From Dimargaris cristalligena (Eukaryota > Kickxellomycota > Dimargaritomycetes > Dimargaritales > Dimargaritaceae): a DNA stretch of 54,638 nt. Of this stretch, positions 21,661 to 31,844 are shown in pieces. The notes below the pieces were generated by a model that was given only the letters and a program-made list of their open reading frames with translations, had not been told where the DNA came from and did not search any database. Where the stretch lies: positions 1-54,638 of the forward strand of contig JANBQC010000133.1 of the NCBI GenBank assembly GCA_027576995.1, given 5' to 3'. The first letter of the stretch is position 1; every line of letters starts with the position of its first letter. The position numbers were made by a program, and so were the translations under genes.

Positions 21661-23042
21661 GTAGGGTATACATCATCACTCCCCATCTGGCTATTCTCTG
21701 TATTTTCCTGGCTTTTTTTTAAAAAATATATAAATTACTGCTGTTTTTACAATCCATATCCTCTGTATTTTTCATTGGCCCCGCAGTTCACTGGGTCATC
21801 CTTTCTTGCCCATCTTTACCCTCTTGTTCATTTCCCGCTTTAATTGACTATTAATTTGGCATGTTTCTCTTATTTTGTTTTTATACACTATTGCTGAAGC
21901 TGTGCGGGACATTCATTTTTTTTATCTCGCTCCCTAAGCATTAAATTTTATGGCGTATTTCGGTGTTGTCTTGTTTTCCCAAATGGTTAGAGGAAATATG
22001 TGAGTCTTTAGGCAAATACGGTTGACAATATCCGCTTTCCCCCTGGGGTTTTGATTTGCTTTACAATAGTCAAGGTATCTATTTACTGTATTAGCAAGAT
22101 CCAGATTCCAGATTTAATTGTCTAATTTAAGACACCTCTGAATACCGAGTTACTTACCACGGCCAAAGCTCGGTTATTCTACGAAGGTTCGCGATATGAT
22201 AATTGGTGAATGATCCAGAAAGTGGAGGCTGCCAATAATCCGAATTTCTGACAATGCCGTGAGTCTTGCATCAAAAACAGCTCTATTCCCGAACTGATCC
22301 TCCAGAAGGGCTTGGACCAATTTCCCAAGCCACTATATATTTTCTAGATTGGTCTTTATAGGATATAGGCCTAAATTAATGTGTAGAGGGAAGCAGGTAT
22401 ACAATTTTAATATTAGAGAGCTGCTTCGTTGTTTTGGACTGTCCCAAGTTTTATTGATCAGATCTGGTATTGGCAAGCAGAATATGTCAATGCGATTAGG
22501 TGTTTTGGGTACGATGTAAAGCAAGACCGGGCCAAGTGAAGAAAAACAGCCAAACAATCAGGGACAGATAAGAACAAACAGCATTGCAGGCCAGTCCAGC
22601 ACCTCAAACCCCATTATACGAATGCCACAAGGCCGATTTCTATTATTTTAAATTGTCACATAAACACACGCACTTCGTTTAGCCTGTATGAATTAATCTA
22701 AAATGTTGCCGGGAAAAAAGAGCACTCAGGGCATGGTTGCATTTTTACATACGGAATGTCACACTCCTAGCAAGGTTTGACACATATTTTTTTTTCCATC
22801 CAAACCTTACCATAATTAGAAAATATGGGTAAGCCTTTTATTTCTCGTGAATATTAGATTAGAAATCAAGGACAACCCTTGGTGTAATAAAACTTGACGA
22901 TTGATAAAAGCGACCTACATGGGCATTTAAACCCGGCACATTGGTCAAATGATGGATAGCTGAAAAAAAAAGTATCAAGGAAAAGGGGACGAAGAGGATG
23001 GTGCGGTAGTCTAACATCCCACCAAAGACAGACACGACGGAC
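21661..23042. other. Convergent intergenic region
   Basis: Lies between the 3' ends of the GAP gene (+) and subtilase 2 (-). AT-rich with T and A runs. A TTTTTTTTAAAAAATATATAAA-like segment begins about 50 bp after the GAP stop. No gene supported. Confidence 0.5.
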
Positions 23043-25637
23043 CTAAGTCGACAGGGTCAGCGGCTTAACCCAGCGGAAGGGAATGGATGTCCAAGTGGCA
23101 GGAGTCAGTGTATCATTGAAAGTGTACACCTCCATGACAAATACGTAGTCGCCATTTTCGGGGTAGGCTTTGGTCGCCGCATTACCGTTAAAAACAAAAC
23201 CGTCCCAACGGTAAGTGTAGTTCAGGGAACCCGCTCCCACAAAGTTGCGGGAGAAGTCGTACATTTGGTTCTCCGCAATGGAGGCAAAGGGGGTGGTGGG
23301 CGTAGTGGACTTGGCAATGAGCAGGCGCAGTCGACGGGCGGGGTGCTGCAGGCGGAAGGCCATGGCGGCGTAGTTGTTCGGGGGTGAAAACGTTCGCAAA
23401 GAATTCAAGCACACGTTCTCAAACTGCTGAATCAAGCAGGGGAGTCCCGAGGACAGCGGAGGTAAAACGGGCACTTGGGTGGAGAAGTACGAAAAGCCCA
23501 TAACCGGAATCGTGTAGTTGAAGCCCTGGGAAACTCCTGTCGAAGGGTACATGACAATATGGGCACTGTAGAGGAACAAGTCTTCCCGCTCGTGCGACGA
23601 GTGGTCTAGGTTGATATTGAAGGTGCCCTTCTTGGCGGCGTTCATTTTCACTGAATTGTCGGAAAACCAAATGGACGGTACCTTGGTGTTGCTAATCGGG
23701 GGGACCACTAAGAACTTCTTACTATCGAACCCGGACGAACTGATGGTGTTAACGGAGGTGATCTTGAGACTAACGGCACTGTCCCCGATGTTGGTGAGGC
23801 CGAAGAACACATCGAAATCGCGCCAGTTGGTATCGGGGAAGGTCCCGTTGACCGCAGTGACGTTGAAAATGACCTGGGAGGCGGTGGCACCATAGCCGTT
23901 CACGATACCCGCACCCTGTTGGGCCACCGAGTAGGAGCGTTTGGCCGTGGGATTGATTTGGGGACGGCCGGTATTGACGAGCGCCGAAAGCGTGCCATTG
24001 TTGGTGTTGACCTTACCGTTTTCCATGGCCAAGGCGGCAATTCCGGCGACATACGGGGTGGACATGGAGGTACCCGTCATGTGGCCGTACGATCCGGCGT
24101 ACACGGGGTACGGGGCGTAGATGTTAACCCCAGGGCCCAGCAATTCTGGTTTCAATTCGGACTCGGGACCAGGCCCCCAGGCCGAAAACGATGACGGGGC
24201 GCGCGGAGTAATAGCATCAAAAATGATATTGTCGGAATTGGTGGAGATGAGCACGGTGGTGGTGGCGAGTTTCTTGATCAGGTACTGGGCATCGGTCATG
24301 AAGATGGCCACGACGGGGAACATGATCGTAGTTATATAATCGGGGCGGTACAGAGCGTCATCATTACTTTGGTAGATCACCATCTGGAGGGCGCCGGAGG
24401 CTTGGGCCAAACTAGCCTTCTGTTCCAGGGCACAGCCGCCGTTTTGCAGAAGGATGATTTTACCGGTGTAGCTGGGTAGCGTTTTGCATCCGAAATCGTC
24501 AGTCGTACTATCCGAGGCAAACCCACGCACCAAGGGGACGTTGGTAAATGTGGGGAGGGGGACAATGTGAATGGGGTTCATGGTACGGCGAATGGCCACC
24601 TTTTCGTCCGAGGTCACATTCATGTACTGGCTATAGTAAAAAGGGAAGTCGGCGGAGCCGATTGAAAGCACCTCGTTACTGACCGACGGGCCGTCAATCG
24701 CCAACATACCTTCCACTCCGTTGTTGCCGGCTGCCGACACGACCAGAACCCCTCGCCTAGCCAGATTGACGGCTACGTCACCGACGGCGGATTCCCCCCA
24801 TTTGCCGATGAACCCCAGGGACATGGTCACAATATCCATGCCGTCGATAAAGGCTGCCTCAAGGGCGCTGATGACGACGGTTTCCGAGGTACTTAGACGA
24901 CAGTTGAGGACCCGGTAAATGCCCAGAATAGCGTCGGGAGCTACCCCTTTGAAGTCACCGTCATTGCCCGCCAAGATGCCGGCCACATGCGTTCCGTGCT
25001 GCGTGCACATCTCCAAGGGATCGGTATCCGGTTGGGGATACCTCACATCGTTGGCGTCACCCATTAAATCGGTACCGTATTGGATGCGGCAGTTAGGGGT
25101 CTTGAAACAGTTACCGAACGCCGGGTGGGTGTAATCCACCCCGGCATCAATGATACCGACCTTGACGTTGCGCCCGGTTTTAGCCAAACCGTCGTGGACG
25201 TTACTGACCCCGGTGTAGTTATGGGCTAGCATGGGCTTGGGGGGTTGCTGGGGCAATACACCCGCGAGGGTATTAGACTGCTCGAGCGAGGTGGCACTAA
25301 GTTGCCAAACGTTGGTGACCCCGGGCAGCATGGATACGGCATCGGAGTAAGAATCATCCACACGAATACTCATGCCGTTCAGAAGGATTGAGTAATTGGT
25401 CGTGATGACGTACGGAACGTGAATGGCGGACATTTGATTGTAAAAAGTCTGCGCTCCGGCCAAGCCTTCGGGAGTTCCAGGTGCACCAGGAAACTTGACA
25501 ATATAGTAATGGGGGATCATATCCGAGCCGGCCGTGCTAGGAATCCCGGGGCCGCCCGGAGATTGGCCGAGTACCACGGACAGACTGCCAACGAGGGCCA
25601 TTGCCAGTGCTCCACACAAAGAGGTAGTACGGACCAT
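23043..25637 (-). CDS. Secreted subtilisin-like serine protease (S8), paralogue 2
   Basis: An 864-residue extracellular protease. Signal peptide about 1-24 (ending VVLGQ), I9-type propeptide (about 43-115), subtilase domain with Asp164 (GIIDAGVDYTHPAFG), His214 (HGTHVAG), oxyanion Asn305 (SAAGNNG) and Ser524 (GTSMSTPYVAG). A PA-type insert lies between 365 and 460 and an Fn3-like region follows the catalytic domain from about 600. Several N-glycosylation sequons are present (NYT, NYS, NVT, NGT). It is very close to paralogue 3, sharing long identical blocks such as PGVTNVWQLSATSLE, MNVTSDE and GPGPESELKPELLGPG, and less close to paralogue 1. Intronless; a TTAATATATTC box lies about 45-55 bp before the ATG on the minus strand. 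Confidence 0.95.
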   Translation of the reverse strand: MVRTTSLCGALAMALVGSLSVVLGQSPGGPGIPSTAGSDMIPHYYIVKFPGAPGTPEGLAGAQTFYNQMSAIHVPYVITTNYSILLNGMSIRVDDSYSDAVSMLPGVTNVWQLSATSLEQSNTLAGVLPQQPPKPMLAHNYTGVSNVHDGLAKTGRNVKVGIIDAGVDYTHPAFGNCFKTPNCRIQYGTDLMGDANDVRYPQPDTDPLEMCTQHGTHVAGILAGNDGDFKGVAPDAILGIYRVLNCRLSTSETVVISALEAAFIDGMDIVTMSLGFIGKWGESAVGDVAVNLARRGVLVVSAAGNNGVEGMLAIDGPSVSNEVLSIGSADFPFYYSQYMNVTSDEKVAIRRTMNPIHIVPLPTFTNVPLVRGFASDSTTDDFGCKTLPSYTGKIILLQNGGCALEQKASLAQASGALQMVIYQSNDDALYRPDYITTIMFPVVAIFMTDAQYLIKKLATTTVLISTNSDNIIFDAITPRAPSSFSAWGPGPESELKPELLGPGVNIYAPYPVYAGSYGHMTGTSMSTPYVAGIAALAMENGKVNTNNGTLSALVNTGRPQINPTAKRSYSVAQQGAGIVNGYGATASQVIFNVTAVNGTFPDTNWRDFDVFFGLTNIGDSAVSLKITSVNTISSSGFDSKKFLVVPPISNTKVPSIWFSDNSVKMNAAKKGTFNINLDHSSHEREDLFLYSAHIVMYPSTGVSQGFNYTIPVMGFSYFSTQVPVLPPLSSGLPCLIQQFENVCLNSLRTFSPPNNYAAMAFRLQHPARRLRLLIAKSTTPTTPFASIAENQMYDFSRNFVGAGSLNYTYRWDGFVFNGNAATKAYPENGDYVFVMEVYTFNDTLTPATWTSIPFRWVKPLTLST

Positions 25638-28600
25638 GGTTAATGTACTCAGTGGTGGGTGGAGCAGAATAAAAAAATAATGAATATATTAAAGGGATTA
25701 GAGTTGGTAAGTTCGGTTTAGTAATAGGTTAACAATTATAATGATTTAATTTAGTCGTAAATAAAGAAAAGTGGCGAATAGATGTTGCTCAATAGAATGA
25801 GAAATGTCAAATATAGAGGAAGTGCCCACTATAGTATCGGAGAACCACATTGGAGGTCGACGGGGCTGTAGAAGGGCGTGGTAACCCTCCTTATATATTT
25901 ATTTACTTGACCTATACCCATGTCCTTGTGAGCTAAGCGACAGGGATGATTCAAGATTCAAGGCAGCTGCTGGGGTCCCTGAGCTATCTCAACTGGCTCC
26001 ATGGGTTCACCACACCGGCCTAACATCTTAGCAATTAGTGAATAGAGTGTACCTCAGGACAATCTAAAATGTGGGAGGCTAGTAATTTGGGGTTATTCCA
26101 GGTTACAATCATTAGTGGTCGCCAAATGATCCTTGTTACCCTTTACCCACTCCAAGTCAATCGAATTACTTCATTGATTTTTTCAGTTTGATCCATAATA
26201 ATATGGCCGAGTGGTCGATCCCACTGGGGCTACGACGTATTCACCACGTAGCCCAAGGTGTGAGAGCCTTGTCCCAAATGCAACACTATACAACATGGAT
26301 AAACGGTGGAAATAATTAGACACATCATTGCAAATCACTCAGCGGACTGCATTGCTTTTGCTCGACCAACTGGGAAATTTATGGCGATGTTTTTACGGCC
26401 AGCCTTCTTCAGTCATTTCTTATGGGAAATTCCGCGTTGGGCGTCTACCTTTACCGGGTGCCTTGCATTCCCGCCTCGGTGCAATTCTCGGGGAAAGCTA
26501 ATTCGGTGGCAGCGCCTTTGTCCCCTGATTTGCCAAACTACTCCGTGGGGGTTTGGTGTACTTATATTTTTATTGTTCTAACCGCCACTTCCACTTTTAT
26601 TTTTGGCAGAATATGCCGAGAAGGGGGTAATGTTTCAGGGGGTAGGTGAGCCACCCCCATTTTCCTTATCAAAACACCACAGTTCCAGGATGTACCACTA
26701 GGGCAGTGCTGGTCTGAAAATAGTAGGCTACAAATTCAATGACTAAGCTACTACATTAAAGGTCGCAAATGTTCGTCTAGCAAGATAATTTGGCAATAAT
26801 TTGCTTCGATTGATACATACTCTGGTTGGTGATTTAGCTGTTGGATCTCGTTTGATTTTTAGGCGGGTCACTCATCAGTAAGTTCCATTATAACGCATAC
26901 CATGTTTCTACACAAAATGCCCCATTTTTACCAACGGTAGGGTAGAGGAGAGGTGCTATCCAAAAGGGGACAGTTGCCACTTGCGTCCACCAGTGGTCTC
27001 GGTTCTCCACGAGTAGGAAGTTATGCTTCGCTTACACATTCTACGCCGCTGTGCTGTTGCACTACAGAGGCAACCCGGCAATTGTCGATCTTGGCGGCTC
27101 CTTATTAGGATTAGCGGCAGCTTAATACGGGATTGCAATGAACATATAATTTCAATTTAAATGAAACGATATCCTTATGGACAAACATGTATTTGTTCAT
27201 TTAACGGCCTGGGCTGAGACGTTCAGCAACTACTAGCCGTGAGTTACTCGGTACTCCATTTAAAACACTCATACCTGATTAACCCAAACTATCTAAGAGA
27301 AAAACACACTGACTGTGTTTAGGTTCTGTAATTGCTTAGCTAAGATGAATTTATTCTGCATTGTCCCTGACTCGGTCGAACTAATTTTACTATGGAAAAC
27401 CAAACGCAGCCCATGGCCTACTTTGGCGTTACAGTTAACTTACCGCTGGTGTACTCTTACACTCGGATTGTGCTAATCGCCTTTCTGAAAATCATCTGCA
27501 ACCAATAGGGAAATTGGTAGCAAATTGGGCTAATCGCCCAACCCTTTGATGGGGACATGGTGTGATTCCCAGACCGTAATACACTATATTTACCCATTTC
27601 CATATGGGGAATCTTTTTACCGACACCGTAGCGGGGCCAACGTATCCTTCCTAGTGTGCCAACTATAACTCCCCTATTAGTTACCATAACGGATCGGCCT
27701 TCTACTGGTGGAAAGGCTGTTCTATTGCGGTGGCCGTGAGTGTTTTTGCGTCATGGCTAGGCCCGCTAAGATGATTCGAATCCTATTCCCCCATAAAGGG
27801 TTTTAAAATAGTTCGGATACACTCCCTAAAAGGTTTGCAACTGTATGTAAGCGTTGCAAATCGCTGGGTACTGAAATTCTGAGAGCTTGGGAATAAAGTA
27901 TGGGCTTGGCCCTTTAGAGATGGTCGAGAGAGAGAAATGTAACCCTTTTTTTTTCATAATTTACTTCTTGAGTACACTACTGTATTGCTATGTAACGAAG
28001 GTGTCCTCACGAGGAAGCCAACTGAGAAATGGCTATTACAACGACTGTGACTGTAAGGTATTTTAATTTTAGTTAAATGACGCAAAATAGTGTCTCAAAT
28101 GAGAGCTCGATGAAATATTAGAGTTGCAATTGATCAGTGAAGTTGCTCACCATCTTCCGGACATCAGTTTATACAGGAGAGATTTAGTAAAACTTTATAG
28201 TTCGGGTGGGACAATTTTGTATACATATTTTTAAATTAATAATTCAACTCATCTTGGTACTAGTTTATTTTTTCCTTAAGAACCAGGGAAAATAAATAAA
28301 CCGTAGGGATTATATACCAATTTAGGGTCATCGAAAGAACGGATGTCCATCTATTTCAACTAGATTTGCATGGAGTATAGCGCGACATCCTTAATCTGTA
28401 TTGGGCCAGCCAGAGTTATAATGTGGGTCACAGCTACTCGGCAGAGACTGGACATCTCTGACGATAAAATTCTCGTTTTTCTCAAGGGTGAATTATATGA
28501 AGATGAGTCCACGTATGCCAATGGCTTAATCTCGTCAGAGTCCTGCCATTAGGTTTAGTCAACTATTGAGAACTTTTTCTACAAACTATTTATTGAACGA

Positions 28601-31600
28601 CGCCGGCAGAATTACCTATGGACTCAAGGAGTAAATGATTTTGATTTTGCCAGACCTGTAAGATTATAGTAGCACACTTGGCCAGGTCGCTCAATCTGGT
28701 GCTTCTTTTGAGGATTGATACTTCCAATCTATTCCACCAGTGTGCGTGAGAACTTGCGTCTATTCAAGCGTGGCGACTATCCGGAGACTATTAGCCCAAT
28801 CATTAAGATTCATTAAGGCTCATTTGAGTGAATGGTAGCAAGAAACATGTGAGGCAATTGCTATTAAACATAAGCAGGTCGCCAGTATGGGTGTAATTTT
28901 TAAGAGTGCAATACACCAATAAGTATTGGCCCCGGAGCGAAGGCCAGGCTTCCCTTCTAGCAGAGTCCCAATCGGTACATTTTCAAGTCCAGCGATTGTC
29001 CATTTCACACCGGCTTAAATATACATCCGAGTTCTTAGGGACTCTCCTCATTAGGAGTGTGATGTATACTAGGCACCTTTGCTTAAATTTAGTATGGTAT
29101 GGAAAAGCCTCTCCAGCACCAACTGTGAACATGGGGGAGGCTGTTTCATGATCCTCCATACATGTTCTTAATGGTCTGATTCGTCAACTGTGTAAACATT
29201 TGGGGGATTTGCTGTACAATCCATAGGATCAGTTTCTTGGCATTTTACCAAGATGGAAACATGAGGGACATCTCAGGCTCTATATGTTCCGAGATTCCAA
29301 ATCCATCCCTTACTAAAATATCTAATTACACACGGTGATCTAATTCGGTAGAACCCAGAACGCTACTTTCGGTATCCTAGCTGGTTCGCCATGATAATGA
29401 TCAATCAGCCATACACTATATTCTTTAATCGACCACTTTGATTACAGAAGTTATCCGTGTATTTGAAACAAGAAAAGCTTGCCTTAAGTTGGATTGTGAA
29501 AACGTGTCCCTCACCAATGTCACTATCGCACGACCAAAACTTCTCTCTCAGAATTACACCACATCGCTTAGGTGACTGGATAGGGCGTTCCAAGCCATAA
29601 GCGCCCCTCACAATATTACTTAGCGATTCATGGGGAAGCCGTATATGTTCTACCCTATCTGGGGATCGGTTACTAAACTGGTGTACGTGTTTGGTCTTTT
29701 GTTTATTAAGTATGGTGGCAATTTCTATGTCAAATACTGAGCAGTGGTTTTCTATGGCCCAGAGTTGGTTAATTTACTTCCCGTATTATACGAACTAGCA
29801 CCATGAGGTTAAACATATTCAGGTTTATTTTCCCGCACTCATAATCTTGCCTTGCTGGAAAATACCGCACGTTAAATCCACACACTTACACCCACATACG
29901 GAATCATTTCAATGAACCTACTTGTATTTAACAGTGAAAGCTACTTTTTTTGATTCCTCGACACCCTGGTGTACACTCTTGCTAGCTCAAATATAGTAAA
30001 AATGATTAATCGAACAAATATAGTAGCCGGTTGGTGTGTATCTTCCAACCCGGTTTTAAGAGAAAGTGTTGCAATGGGTTTAACGGCCTCCAGAGGCACC
30101 CTCGATTTGCTAGAGGGGCGCCCGCTGGATAGGTCTAGACAAGTGGTGGTAGCGGAGGTCGAAACATGAACATAGGGAGCCAGTGTGAAAAAGCCCATCC
30201 AATGTAATACACGTTGAATAAATATAACTGGAGCTGTGGAACAACCCGTCGCCTATCAACTTCCTTTAGCCCCCGAAGTTCAGTTTAACCCTCCAGTTTC
30301 TGGAAGTAATTGATGGGTATACCATGGATCTCAAGATCAACCTTTTGTAGTCTTGATATACGTAGTAGCCTGTGATTGTCGCCATTCATGGTTCCCAATA
30401 TTACCCCGGAAGCCAATTTTTCCGTGGTCTTCGGTTGATGTCACTTGGTGGTGTGATGGCAGTCTTACAATCGAAGGGCCCTAGTTGAAGCGAACAATTT
30501 AGGTTGATCCATCCACCATCACTCTTAATGCAGTATCCCCGGGGCTTAAATTCTGCTCAAATATACTAACAGCTCAGATTTATATATGAATAAATACTAA
30601 CTCTTTAACCTAGCATAAGTTTAGCCGCCAACGGTTTCCCTGTTGCAAAACAGCAGCGGTATAAAAGATGCTTATTACTAAAGGTTATTTGATAAAGTAC
30701 AACTACAGTGCTCCAGGTTCTTCAAAAAAATAGGGGCCTTGGGACGGAATTCGAGCCACAGTAGCTAAAGTAAATCCACCGCGGATAATTGTTTAAGCAT
30801 GAGATCGGATGGGCTTTCACTTATTACATTGTGGCCATTTGTTTATTCATTAGGGACAGGTGTTGTCTAATGTAATTTTCTCAAGAGCTATCTGGCAAGC
30901 CAGGTGCCGGAACTCGATAAATATAGAGAGTAGTCAAACTGAGCACAGTTCAATTTCAAAACAGGTATTGTACCCTGCATTTTTAGTGCTGGGAAAATTC
31001 AACTTCGACGTGCTAGGCTTAGAAAGCTGCGAAACGGCCTTGACGCCCTTCTCAGGTTGTTTTGACGCTTCAATGGAAGATCCCAGCTTAACATGTTTGG
31101 GTATGTTCAAAGACGCAGACTGGCTGGATTTGAAGGTGCTGGATCTCATGGTGGACGCTGAAAAGAATTATAGAAAATAAGGGACTATTATTGGCAAAGT
31201 ACTTAGAAAAATACCAACAAAAAATAATAGTATTGAAAGTAACGCTATTATATGTGGTTGAGTTGGTAATATATCAAAATTCAAAGAATTGCATGATATT
31301 TGTCACACCAATGCTATAAATGGAGACCGGCTCAATAAACACTGACAGAATAAAAACAAGCTAAACACAGAATTGGTAGATAAGCCATGGACGGGGTGTG
31401 GCATCAACCGTTAGCAATGAATGGTATACCGGGCGGAAATACATATTCAATGGAAGCCACTGTTCTCATTGCGATGAATACCTATAATGGATTCTGAACA
31501 ATCTACTTCTATGCGTGCCGTTCATTAAGGGGAGGATACTTGCAGAATGCCACCCGTTGTCGCTATTCAGACCTATTACAATATCACAGCCCATTCCCGG

Positions 31601-31844
31601 GCTTTGTAGCGAGGTCTATTCGATCACTGTATCCTCAGTACACATCCCCTTTGTTTTATGCATCATGCGACAGTACTCGCTTGGTTATGTTTATTCTGTA
31701 AACAGTTATATTAACACGAATTAGTCTTATTGGTTTCTGTTAGCCCGGTAACGGGCGGTCCAAGCCTAACACTGAGTACAAATAAAGGGGTTTGGAAATG
31801 GTAATTTCATCCATTAGAAAAAGGGATGCCCTTAAAAGCTCGGA
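25638..31844. other. 6.2 kb AT-rich gap between two subtilase paralogues
   Basis: No convincing gene. Short ORFs at 26306-26581, 28370-28552, 29969-30169 and 30860-31180 match no family I know and lack the usual codon bias. A compact set of three hairpins lies at 26210-26271. I saw no TIR element or recognisable transposase. Confidence 0.55.
26201..26271 (+). other. Compact triple-hairpin locus with tRNA-like A box
   Basis: TGGCCGAGTGG at 26204-26214 matches the A box of Ser/Leu-type tRNAs. Three hairpins follow back to back: AGTGG/CCACT (26210-26214, 26221-26225), GGGCTACG/CGTAGCCC (26227-26234, 26247-26254) and CAAGG/CCTTG (26254-26258, 26267-26271; first base shared). There is no TTCGA loop, no acceptor stem and no T run after it, so it is not a working tRNA gene. 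A tRNA-derived repeat, a decayed tRNA or another structured RNA are the options. Confidence 0.4.

Noticed and set aside
27765..27800. GATTCGAATCC, like a tRNA B box
   Set aside because: Flanks do not form a T stem on either strand.
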